Assembly (NCBI GenBank): GCA_025964695.1
Contig: JAOPYK010000102.1
Location: forward strand, 32,130-96,129
Direction: 5' to 3'
Source of the DNA: Streptosporangiaceae bacterium
GTDB lineage: Bacteria; Actinomycetota; Actinomycetes; Streptosporangiales; Streptosporangiaceae
DNA: 64,000 nt
The position numbers were made by a program, and so were the translations under genes. The notes beneath the pieces are model-generated. The model saw only the letters and a list, made by a program, of their open reading frames with translations. It did no database searches and had not been told where the DNA came from. This document shows, piece after piece, positions 17,163 to 23,845 of this stretch. Numbering within the stretch: position 1 is the first letter of the stretch; every line of letters begins with the position of its first letter.

Positions 17163-17996
17163 ATGAGGACCAGTCAGACGCCGTCCCTGACGAAGAACAA
17201 CTCCGCAGGGACGCAACGCACCGGGCTCGGTGGAGCCACAGGTCAGCAGCGCCTTCCGGTGCCGCCACGCGAGCGCAGGCCCGCCCTCGCGGCGCTGGCC
17301 GTCCTCCTGATCGTCTGTGGTGCGCTCGCGAGCGCGTACCTCGTGATGGCCAGCGGGCAGCGGGTCTCGGCGATCCAGATCAACCAGCCGGTGGCGGCCG
17401 GACAGCAGATTCCCGTCGGAGCGCTGCAAGAGGTGCAGATCGGTAACACCGGGATCAGTTACATCAGCTGGACCGAGCGCTTCAAGGTCGCCCGGGCGTT
17501 CGCCGCCGTGCCGCTGGTCAAGGGCGCGCTGCTCACCAACGGCATGCTCAGCTCCACCGACGCGGCCGCGCAGGGACGGGTCATCGTGGGCCTGGCCCTG
17601 AAGACCGGGCAGTTGCCGGCGAGCGGACTCCGGATAGGCGACCATGTCAGCCTCTACTCGGTGGGCGGGAACAGCACCTCGGTGAAGCCCGGCACGGTGC
17701 TGTCCGGCGACGCGATCGTCTCCTACAGCGGTGGAAGCAGCGGCCAGAACAACCAGGTGTCCTCCGATCAGACCTCGGTGTCGGTGGCGGTCCCGCCGGA
17801 TCAGGCGCCCCTGCTGACCCAGGCGGCCTCGGCGGGTGCGGTCGCGGTCGCGTTGCTGCCCTCCGGGGTGAAGGTCGACAAGGCGCAGGTGGTGCCCCCC
17901 GCCGTCCAGCCGGTCGTTCCTGACAAGAGCACGCCGGCGACCGGCAGGCAGACCGTCGGGACCGCCCCGGCCGGTGGGACGAAGACGGGCGGCTGA
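17163..17996 (+). CDS. SAF-domain protein, CpaB/RcpC-like pilus assembly factor
   Basis: The 277-residue product has a basic Ser/Thr/Asn-rich N-terminus, one transmembrane helix (about 41-62: LAALAVLLIVCGALASAYLV) and an extracytoplasmic SAF domain (about 70-150: INQPVAAGQQIPVGALQEVQ, VPLVKGALLTNGML). An Ala/Thr/Pro-rich tail follows. It matches the CpaB/RcpC component that opens many tad loci and is thought to bind peptidoglycan or gate the pilus channel. It starts a run of ten tightly packed genes. ATG at 17163 with GGAG upstream was chosen; an in-frame ATG at 17118 is the alternative. Confidence 0.82.
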   Translation: MRTSQTPSLTKNNSAGTQRTGLGGATGQQRLPVPPRERRPALAALAVLLIVCGALASAYLVMASGQRVSAIQINQPVAAGQQIPVGALQEVQIGNTGISYISWTERFKVARAFAAVPLVKGALLTNGMLSSTDAAAQGRVIVGLALKTGQLPASGLRIGDHVSLYSVGGNSTSVKPGTVLSGDAIVSYSGGSSGQNNQVSSDQTSVSVAVPPDQAPLLTQAASAGAVAVALLPSGVKVDKAQVVPPAVQPVVPDKSTPATGRQTVGTAPAGGTKTGG

Positions 17997-17998
17997 CC

Positions 17999-19006
17999 GT
18001 GGCACTCATCGCTCTCGCCGCCGACAAGGGGGCTCCCGGCGTCACCACGGCGGCCGTCGCCCTGGGCGCGGTCTGGCCCCGGCCGGTGCTGGTGGCCGAG
18101 TGCGACCAGGGCGGCGGAGACCTCGTCTACCGCCTGCCCGCCGAGAACGGCGGAATGCTCAACCCGGCACGTGGCCTGCTCAGCCTGGCGGCGACCGCGC
18201 GGCGTGGTCTGCGCCCGGACCAGATCGGCGAGCACACCCAGCGGCTCGTCGGTGGTATGGACGTGCTGGCCGGGCTCACCAACGCCGAACAGGCCCAGGG
18301 GCTGACCTGGCTGTGGGGACCTCTCGGGCGGTGTTTCGCCAGCCTGCATCCCATCGACGTCCTCGCCGACTGCGGCCGGCTCGGTGCCGGCGGCCCGCTC
18401 AACGACCTGCTGCGCGAGGCGGACATGATCGTGCTGTTCACCCGGCCTTCGCTGGAGCAGGTCGCCCATCTCCGGGAACGCGTGACGGCCCTGGCCTCGG
18501 TCGAGTCCAGGACCCGGCCGCCGATCGGCATCGTGGTGATCGCCGACCCGCGCGACTACCGAAGCTCGATCGCCGAGGTCGACCGGATCGTCACCCAGGC
18601 CGAACTGCCCGCGACGGTTCTGGGGGGTTTCGCCTATGACGCCAAGGGAGCCGAAATGCTCCGCGGGCAGTGGGGCGGCCGGCTGGATCGCTCGCTGCTC
18701 ATCCGCTCGGCCCGCGAACTCGCCGGAGTCCTGCTGGGACGGCTGACGGTTCCGGGATCACCGGCCGCAGGCCTGCCCCCGTCGGTGACGTCGGCGCCGC
18801 TGGTGCCGCCGGCCGGTCCGCGTTCCCGCCAGTCCGGGCCGCCGTCACCCCCCGCCGGCGGGCAGCCGAGTCGTTCCGGCCCGCTGGCACCTCCGGCACA
18901 GCCCAGGCACGCGGGGTCTCCGACTCCTCCCGTCACCCCGCGACCGACTCATCCCGAGGGCATGGCCCCGGTGACACCCGCTCCGCGAGTCGAGGGGGGG
19001 CGGTAG
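17999..19006 (+). CDS. CpaE/MinD-like ATPase of the pilus operon
   Basis: The 335-residue product begins MALIALAADKGAPGVTTAAV, a MinD/ParA-like deviant Walker A region in which KGAPGVTT replaces KGGVGKT, so the canonical P-loop lysine after Gly is absent. The downstream layout (LVAECDQGGGD, VLADCGRLG, MIVLFTRPS, PIGIVVIADP) follows the P-loop NTPase fold of CpaE/TadZ proteins, which place pilus machinery in the cell. The last 80 residues are Pro/Ser/Gly-rich and probably disordered. GTG starts 2 bp after the previous stop, and its stop abuts the TadA ATG. Some TadZ proteins have such atypical Walker motifs, so it may bind rather than hydrolyse ATP. Confidence 0.8.
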   Translation: MALIALAADKGAPGVTTAAVALGAVWPRPVLVAECDQGGGDLVYRLPAENGGMLNPARGLLSLAATARRGLRPDQIGEHTQRLVGGMDVLAGLTNAEQAQGLTWLWGPLGRCFASLHPIDVLADCGRLGAGGPLNDLLREADMIVLFTRPSLEQVAHLRERVTALASVESRTRPPIGIVVIADPRDYRSSIAEVDRIVTQAELPATVLGGFAYDAKGAEMLRGQWGGRLDRSLLIRSARELAGVLLGRLTVPGSPAAGLPPSVTSAPLVPPAGPRSRQSGPPSPPAGGQPSRSGPLAPPAQPRHAGSPTPPVTPRPTHPEGMAPVTPAPRVEGGR

Positions 19007-20308
19007 ATGGACCACGGTCTGGTCAAGCGGCTCCGTCAGGAGGTCGGCGACCGGCTGGCCCAGCAGCGTCGTCTCGACGCCGCCAGCGGGCTCGCTCCGA
19101 TGTCCAGCGAGGACGAGCGGCAGTTCGCGCGTGCCATCATCTCCCAGGTTCTCGAGGAGTTCGCCCGTGGTGAGATCACCTCGGGCCGCCGTCCGCCTAC
19201 CGCGGAGGAAGAGGAGGCGCTGGCCGCCGGAGTCCATGCCGCGCTGTTCGGTGTCGGCCGGCTACAGCCGCTGCTCGAGGATCTCGAGATCGAGAACATT
19301 GACATCAACGGCTGCGACCAGGTCTTCATCGGTTACGCCGACGGTCGCGAGGTCATGGGTGAACCGGTCGCCGAGTCCGACGAAGAGCTCGTCGAGCTGA
19401 TCCAGATTCTCGCCGCCTACAGCGGGCTGTCCTCCCGCCCCTTCGACACCGCCAACCCGCAGCTCGACCTGCGGCTGCCGGACGGATCCCGGCTGTCGGC
19501 CGTCATGGACGTCACCCTCCGGCCCGCGCTGTCGATCCGCCGGGCTCGGATGGGCAAGGTCTTCCTCTCCGACCTGGTGGGCAACGGCACGTTGAGCGCC
19601 GAGCTGGGCCAGTTCCTCAGGGCCGCCGTGCTGGCCCGGAAGAACATCATGCTGGCCGGGGCCACCAACGCGGGCAAGACCACCATGCTGCGCGCGATCG
19701 CCAACGAGATCCCGTCGCAGGAACGCCTCATCACGGTGGAGCGGGCACTGGAGCTCGGTCTCGACCAGTTCCCGGAGCTGCATCCCAACTGCGTGGCGTT
19801 CGAGCAGCGACTGCCCAACTCCGAAGGCCAGGGAGCGATCTCCATGGCCGAGCTGGTCCGCCGGTCGCTCCGCATGAACCCCTCGCGGGTCATCGTCGGT
19901 GAGGTCCTCGGCGACGAGATCGTCACCATGCTCAACGCGATGACCCAGGGCAACGACGGCTCCCTCTCGACCATCCACGCGAACTCCTCGATGGAGGTCT
20001 TCAACCGCGTCGCGACCTATGCCATCCAGTCCGAGGAACGGCTGCCCATCGAGGCCACCCACATGCTCATCGCCGGTGCCATCGACTTCGTCGTCTTCAT
20101 CGAGAAGCGCAACGACTACGTCCAGGGCGGCCGGCTCCGGCGGTTCGTGTCCAGCGTCCGTGAGGTCACCGGCTGTGATGGCCGGGTGCTGTCCAGCGAG
20201 GTCTTCGCCTCGGGCCGGGACGGGTTCGCGGTGTCCGCCGCCCCCATCTCCTGCATGGACGACCTGGCCGAACACGGCTATGACCCGCGGGGGGCGATGT
20301 GGCAGTGA
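19007..20308 (+). CDS. tadA: TadA/CpaF pilus assembly ATPase
   Basis: A 433-residue secretion ATPase of the type II/IV superfamily. An N-terminal helical region is followed by IENIDINGCDQVFIGYADG. The Walker A GATNAGKTTM lies near residues 217-226, an Asp/Glu box in between, a Walker B-like VIVGEVLGDE near 295 and the His box STIHANS near 320. It powers assembly of Flp/Tad pili from the cytoplasmic face, with TadB and TadC as membrane platform. ATG directly follows the previous stop codon (TAG-ATG), indicating coupled translation. Confidence 0.95.
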   Translation: MDHGLVKRLRQEVGDRLAQQRRLDAASGLAPMSSEDERQFARAIISQVLEEFARGEITSGRRPPTAEEEEALAAGVHAALFGVGRLQPLLEDLEIENIDINGCDQVFIGYADGREVMGEPVAESDEELVELIQILAAYSGLSSRPFDTANPQLDLRLPDGSRLSAVMDVTLRPALSIRRARMGKVFLSDLVGNGTLSAELGQFLRAAVLARKNIMLAGATNAGKTTMLRAIANEIPSQERLITVERALELGLDQFPELHPNCVAFEQRLPNSEGQGAISMAELVRRSLRMNPSRVIVGEVLGDEIVTMLNAMTQGNDGSLSTIHANSSMEVFNRVATYAIQSEERLPIEATHMLIAGAIDFVVFIEKRNDYVQGGRLRRFVSSVREVTGCDGRVLSSEVFASGRDGFAVSAAPISCMDDLAEHGYDPRGAMWQ

Positions 20309-20324
20309 ACAGGAGGGCCCGCTG

Positions 20325-21284
20325 ATGTTCGGGCTCGACGTCATGGAAGCGGTCGTCTCGGGGGCGGTGTTCGGCGGTGGTGTGCTGCTGCTGGTCATGT
20401 CACTGCGAGGCTTCCCGGTACGCCCCGGTAAGCCGGCGAGTAAACGCGACCTCCAGCAGACGTTCCACGCCTTCGGCAGGCGTATCGCGATCGCGGTCGG
20501 CGTGGGGGCGGTGGTACTGATCGCCACGCAGTGGGTGGTCGCGGCGGTGGGCGCCGCGCTGCTGGTGCTCGGCTGGAACGGCATCGCGGGCGGTGCGGGC
20601 GAGGAGCGCCAGGCGATGGTGCGCCTCGAGGCCCTGGCGGCCTGGACCGAATCGCTGCGCGACACGATCGCCGGGGCGGTCGGGCTGGAGCAGGCCATCC
20701 CGTCGTCACTGCGGGCTGCGGCTCCGGCTCTGCAGGCGCCGCTACGCATTCTCGTCGACCGCATGCACACGCGGATGCCGATGGCGGACGCGTTGCGCAG
20801 GTTCGCCGACGACATCGACGATGCCTCCGCCGACCTGGTGATCGGGGCGTTGATCCTCAATGCCCGGCTGCGCGGACCGGGCCTGCGCGACATGCTCGGT
20901 GCCCTGGCGACCTCTGCCCGAGCCGAGCTCGACATGCGGCGCCGGGTGGAGGCCGACCGGCGTACCACTCGCCGCAGCGTGCAGATCGTCGTCGGGTTCT
21001 CGGTCGGGACCTCCCTGCTGCTGGCGATCTTCAACCAGGAGTACGTCCGGCCCTACAACACTCTCGTCGGCCAGTTGGTGCTCATCGTCGTCATCGCTTT
21101 CTACGCCGCGGCCTTCCTGTGGCTACGGCGGCTGTCCAAGTACGACCTGCCGCAGCGGTTCCTCGGAGACCGGGGAGCGCAGCCGGGCGTTCCCGGCGAG
21201 GTCCCGGCGACGGTGGCCGGCTGGCAGGACAGTGTTCCGCTGCGCGGACGGGCCGCGATGGACGCCGGAGGTGGTCTGTCGTGA
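20325..21284 (+). CDS. tadB: TadB, type II/IV secretion system F family platform protein
   Basis: A 319-residue integral membrane protein with a hydrophobic pair at the N-terminus (about 5-25 and 47-80), a central cytoplasmic helical domain of the T2SF type (about 95-215: LRDTIAGAVGLEQAI, MPMADALRRFADD) and two further helices (about 220-240, 255-275). This is the TadB arrangement. AGGAGG sits 8 bp before the chosen ATG. Its stop overlaps the TadC start (GTGA). The C-terminal 45 residues are polar and not conserved in type. Confidence 0.9.
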   Translation: MFGLDVMEAVVSGAVFGGGVLLLVMSLRGFPVRPGKPASKRDLQQTFHAFGRRIAIAVGVGAVVLIATQWVVAAVGAALLVLGWNGIAGGAGEERQAMVRLEALAAWTESLRDTIAGAVGLEQAIPSSLRAAAPALQAPLRILVDRMHTRMPMADALRRFADDIDDASADLVIGALILNARLRGPGLRDMLGALATSARAELDMRRRVEADRRTTRRSVQIVVGFSVGTSLLLAIFNQEYVRPYNTLVGQLVLIVVIAFYAAAFLWLRRLSKYDLPQRFLGDRGAQPGVPGEVPATVAGWQDSVPLRGRAAMDAGGGLS

Positions 21285-22192
21285 CCGCGGCACTCCTGGC
21301 CGGAGTCGCCTTCGGGGCAGGGCTCTTCGTGCTGTTCCGGGCGTTGTTCCCGGCACGGCCCGGGCTGGCGGCCAGCCTGGCGGCCTTCGACGCGGCGAAC
21401 CGCCGGCGTGACCAGGACGCGCGCGTCAGCCTGACCTCGACGACTCAGAAGAACAACGTGGGGCTCCGTGCCGATCTCGGCGCCGCACTGGCCCGCTTCT
21501 ACGAGGCGAGAGGGTGGCAGCAGCGGAACGTCAGGGCGGACCTGGCGATCCTGGACAAGTCCTTCGAGGCCTTCCTCGTGACGAAGTTCCTTCTTCCGGC
21601 CGTGGCGCTGCTGTTCACCCCGTTCCTCGCGGTCCTCGGCACGCTGCTCGGCCTGCCCCTCGCCATACCGCTGTGGTTGGGAATTCTGTTCGCGGCGTTG
21701 TTCTTCGTCCTTCCCGACATGCAGCTTCGGCAGGAGGCCGGTCAACGCAGAAAGGACTTCCGGCACGTGGTCGGCGCCTTCCTGGATCTGGTGGCCATGA
21801 ACCTCGCCGGTGGCCGGGGAGTGCCGGAAGCGCTGATGATGGCCTCCCAGATCGGCGATGGCTGGGCGTTGCGTCGCATCCGCGAAGCGTTGGCCAACGC
21901 CCGTATCACCGGGCACACGCCCTGGCAGGCGCTCGGCGTGCTGGGCGACGACGTCGACATCGCGGAACTACGTGATCTATCCGCCGCGCTCGCTCTGGTC
22001 GCCGACGACGGGGCCAAGGTCCGCCAGTCGTTGTCGGCCAGGGCCGCCTCCATGCGCAGCCGGCAGCTCTCCGACCTCGAGGGCAAGGCAGGTGAACGAT
22101 CCCAGTCCATGTTGGTGGCCCAGCTGCTGTTCTGCGCGGCCTTCATGATCTTTCTCGCCTATCCGGCCGTGGTCCGGGTACTCGGCTCCTGA
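21281..22192 (+). CDS. tadC: TadC, type II/IV secretion system F family platform protein
   Basis: The 303-residue product has an N-terminal hydrophobic segment, a hydrophobic pair near residues 103-145, a cytoplasmic T2SF domain (HVVGAFLDLVAMNLAGGRG, then GVLGDDVDIAELRDLSAAL) and a C-terminal transmembrane helix (about 280-300). It is the second platform protein of the pilus and would pair with TadB and TadA. GTG overlaps the TadB stop codon, the tightest possible coupling. Confidence 0.9.
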   Translation: MTAALLAGVAFGAGLFVLFRALFPARPGLAASLAAFDAANRRRDQDARVSLTSTTQKNNVGLRADLGAALARFYEARGWQQRNVRADLAILDKSFEAFLVTKFLLPAVALLFTPFLAVLGTLLGLPLAIPLWLGILFAALFFVLPDMQLRQEAGQRRKDFRHVVGAFLDLVAMNLAGGRGVPEALMMASQIGDGWALRRIREALANARITGHTPWQALGVLGDDVDIAELRDLSAALALVADDGAKVRQSLSARAASMRSRQLSDLEGKAGERSQSMLVAQLLFCAAFMIFLAYPAVVRVLGS

Positions 22193-22230
22193 TGCCAAAC
22201 CCAGATGGATCTATCCCAAAGGAGTGCGGA

Positions 22231-22461
22231 ATGAACCCTCTCGACAACCCGGCCGTCGTCTACGCGCGGGCCTGGCTCGACGTTCGTTTCCGGCGATTGC
22301 GGAGCGAAGATCGGAGCCTGGGCGCCTCCGCCATCGAGTGGGCGATCATCACCGGCATCCTGGCGACAATCGCCGTCATCATCGGGGGCGTCATCTATAC
22401 CAAGGTCAATAGCGCGACCGCCAACATCAATGTCGGCAATGGCGGCGTCGGGGGTCGCTAG
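22231..22461 (+). CDS. Flp/TadE-like prepilin (small pilin candidate)
   Basis: A 76-residue protein with a basic, polar leader (about 1-32) followed by SAIEWAIITGILATIAVIIG and a short polar tail. Small size, a single hydrophobic helix with Glu near its start (the +5-type Glu of type IV pilins) and a position directly after TadC make it the best candidate for the major Flp pilin. Prepilin peptidase would cut within GASAIEWA. A strong AAAGGAG precedes the ATG at 22231, stronger than for its neighbours, as expected for the most abundant product. No prepilin peptidase gene lies in this window. Confidence 0.75.
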   Translation: MNPLDNPAVVYARAWLDVRFRRLRSEDRSLGASAIEWAIITGILATIAVIIGGVIYTKVNSATANINVGNGGVGGR

Positions 22462-22465
22462 TCCG

Positions 22466-22900
22466 ATGCGAGGTGAGTCCAGCGGAGCCCAGTCGGAGGA
22501 CTCGGGAGCGAGCTCGATCGAGTGGGCACTGCTCACCCCGATCCTCATCACCGTCATCCTGTTCGTGGTGCAGTACGCCATGATCTACCACGCTCACCAT
22601 GTCGCGCTGGCCGCCGCGCAGAGCGGTGCCCGCGTCGCTCGCACCGACAGGTCGAGCACATGGCAGGCCAAGGCGGAGAGTCAGGCCACGGACAGCCTGG
22701 CACAGGTGGGTCCCGGGTTGCTCACCGGCGCCCAAGCGGCGGCCAGCGGTGACCAGAATGACCGCTACGTCGAGGTGACCGGCCAGGCGGTGGCGATCGT
22801 GCCGCTGCTGAGCTTCAAGGTGCGCGAGCGGGCCGGTGGCCCGAGGGAGTGTTTCCGGCCTGACTCAGGAAACGGAACGACCTGTCAGGACGGGCCATGA
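22466..22900 (+). CDS. TadE-like minor pilin
   Basis: The 144-residue protein has SGASSIEWALLTPILITVI then LFVVQYAMIYHAH near residues 15-45, the TadE signature of a polar leader, a Glu at helix position five and a hydrophobic helix. An extracytoplasmic domain of about 95 residues with two cysteines near the end (CFRP, CQDGP) could form a disulfide. It is a pseudopilin of the tad pilus. ATG at 22466 lies 5 bp after the previous gene; the stop overlaps the next ATG (ATGA). Confidence 0.82.
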   Translation: MRGESSGAQSEDSGASSIEWALLTPILITVILFVVQYAMIYHAHHVALAAAQSGARVARTDRSSTWQAKAESQATDSLAQVGPGLLTGAQAAASGDQNDRYVEVTGQAVAIVPLLSFKVRERAGGPRECFRPDSGNGTTCQDGP

Positions 22901-23382
22901 TTTCGCGGCGCCGGAGCGAGTACCACCGGGCGCGCCGGCGTAGGCACCGGCGTGGGTACGGGGCTGATGACGGCACCATGACGTTGGAGATGGCCCTGCT
23001 CACACTGATCTTCGTCGGGTTCATGATGATGCTCGCCGGGCTCGGCCGGATCGTGGACGTACAGAGCCAGATCGATGGCGCGGCGCGGGACGCGGCCAGG
23101 GCGGCATCCGTCGCCCGTAACAAGGACGAAGTGGCGGGCATGGCCGAGCAGGCGGCCGTCGCGAGCCTGGGGGGCACCAGTTGGTGTACGAACGGTCCGC
23201 AGGTCCAGGCGGACACCCATGCCTGGGGGCCGGGAGGCCAGGTCACCGTCACAGTGGGCTGCAACGTCGGTCTGGGTGACGTGGCCTGGATCGGCTTTCC
23301 CGGCACCAAGACCATGGCGGGCAAATCCACCGCGCCCATCGACAAGTACACCTCCAGGGGCCTGCCCGGAGGTGCGAGGTGA
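22897..23382 (+). CDS. TadE-like minor pilin
   Basis: A 161-residue protein with a very basic leader (RRRRHRRGYG) and a TadE-type helix, MTLEMALLTLIFVGFMMMLA, near residues 28-47. DVQSQIDGAARDAARAAS follows directly, a typical TadE post-helix region. The extracytoplasmic part holds two cysteines (SWCTNG, TVGCNVG), which may form a disulfide. It overlaps the gene before it (ATGA) and the one after it (GTGA). It is likely a minor pilin of the same pilus. Confidence 0.82.
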   Translation: MISRRRSEYHRARRRRHRRGYGADDGTMTLEMALLTLIFVGFMMMLAGLGRIVDVQSQIDGAARDAARAASVARNKDEVAGMAEQAAVASLGGTSWCTNGPQVQADTHAWGPGGQVTVTVGCNVGLGDVAWIGFPGTKTMAGKSTAPIDKYTSRGLPGGAR

Positions 23383-23837
23383 TCCGCCCGGCCGGCACAC
23401 CTGGAAGGCCGCGGTGCCCGGCGTCGCCGCATCGTGATCGTGGCACCATCTCGATGTTCGCGGCCATCTTCACGCTGACGGTCATCCTGCTGGCGGGACT
23501 GCTGGTCGATGGCGGGCTGGCCATTCACGCACGGGAGCGGGCCTATGACATCGCGGAGCAGGCGGCCCGGGCGGGCGCCAACGACATCAACGAGGACGCC
23601 CTGCGCGCGACGGGGAAGGTGCAGATCAACGACGGTACGGCATGCGGGAAGGCCGACGATCTGATGGCCGCCTACCCCGGCGAGATCATGAGCAGTAACT
23701 GCGACGCGACCACGGACCGCGTCCGGGTGACCGTGCGCATCAGGGTGTCGCTGCAGTTGCTCAGCATTGTGCCCGGGTTCAGCGCGTTTACTATGACGGG
23801 TACGGCGTCCGCTCATCCCGACGAGGGCAACCCCTGA
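23379..23837 (+). CDS. TadG-like pilus protein
   Basis: The 152-residue product starts with a Pro/Arg-rich leader, then RDRGTISMFAAIFTLTVILL and AGLLVDGGLAIHARERAYDI, typical of short TadG/TadE-type proteins whose helix begins near RG-x-S. The outer domain carries two cysteines (TACGKAD, SNCDATT). It overlaps the previous gene by 4 bp (GTGA) and ends 8 bp before the LysM-BTAD gene. It belongs to the same pilus operon, probably as an envelope anchor or minor pilin. Confidence 0.8.
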   Translation: MIRPAGTPGRPRCPASPHRDRGTISMFAAIFTLTVILLAGLLVDGGLAIHARERAYDIAEQAARAGANDINEDALRATGKVQINDGTACGKADDLMAAYPGEIMSSNCDATTDRVRVTVRIRVSLQLLSIVPGFSAFTMTGTASAHPDEGNP

Positions 23838-23845
23838 GGGGCGTT

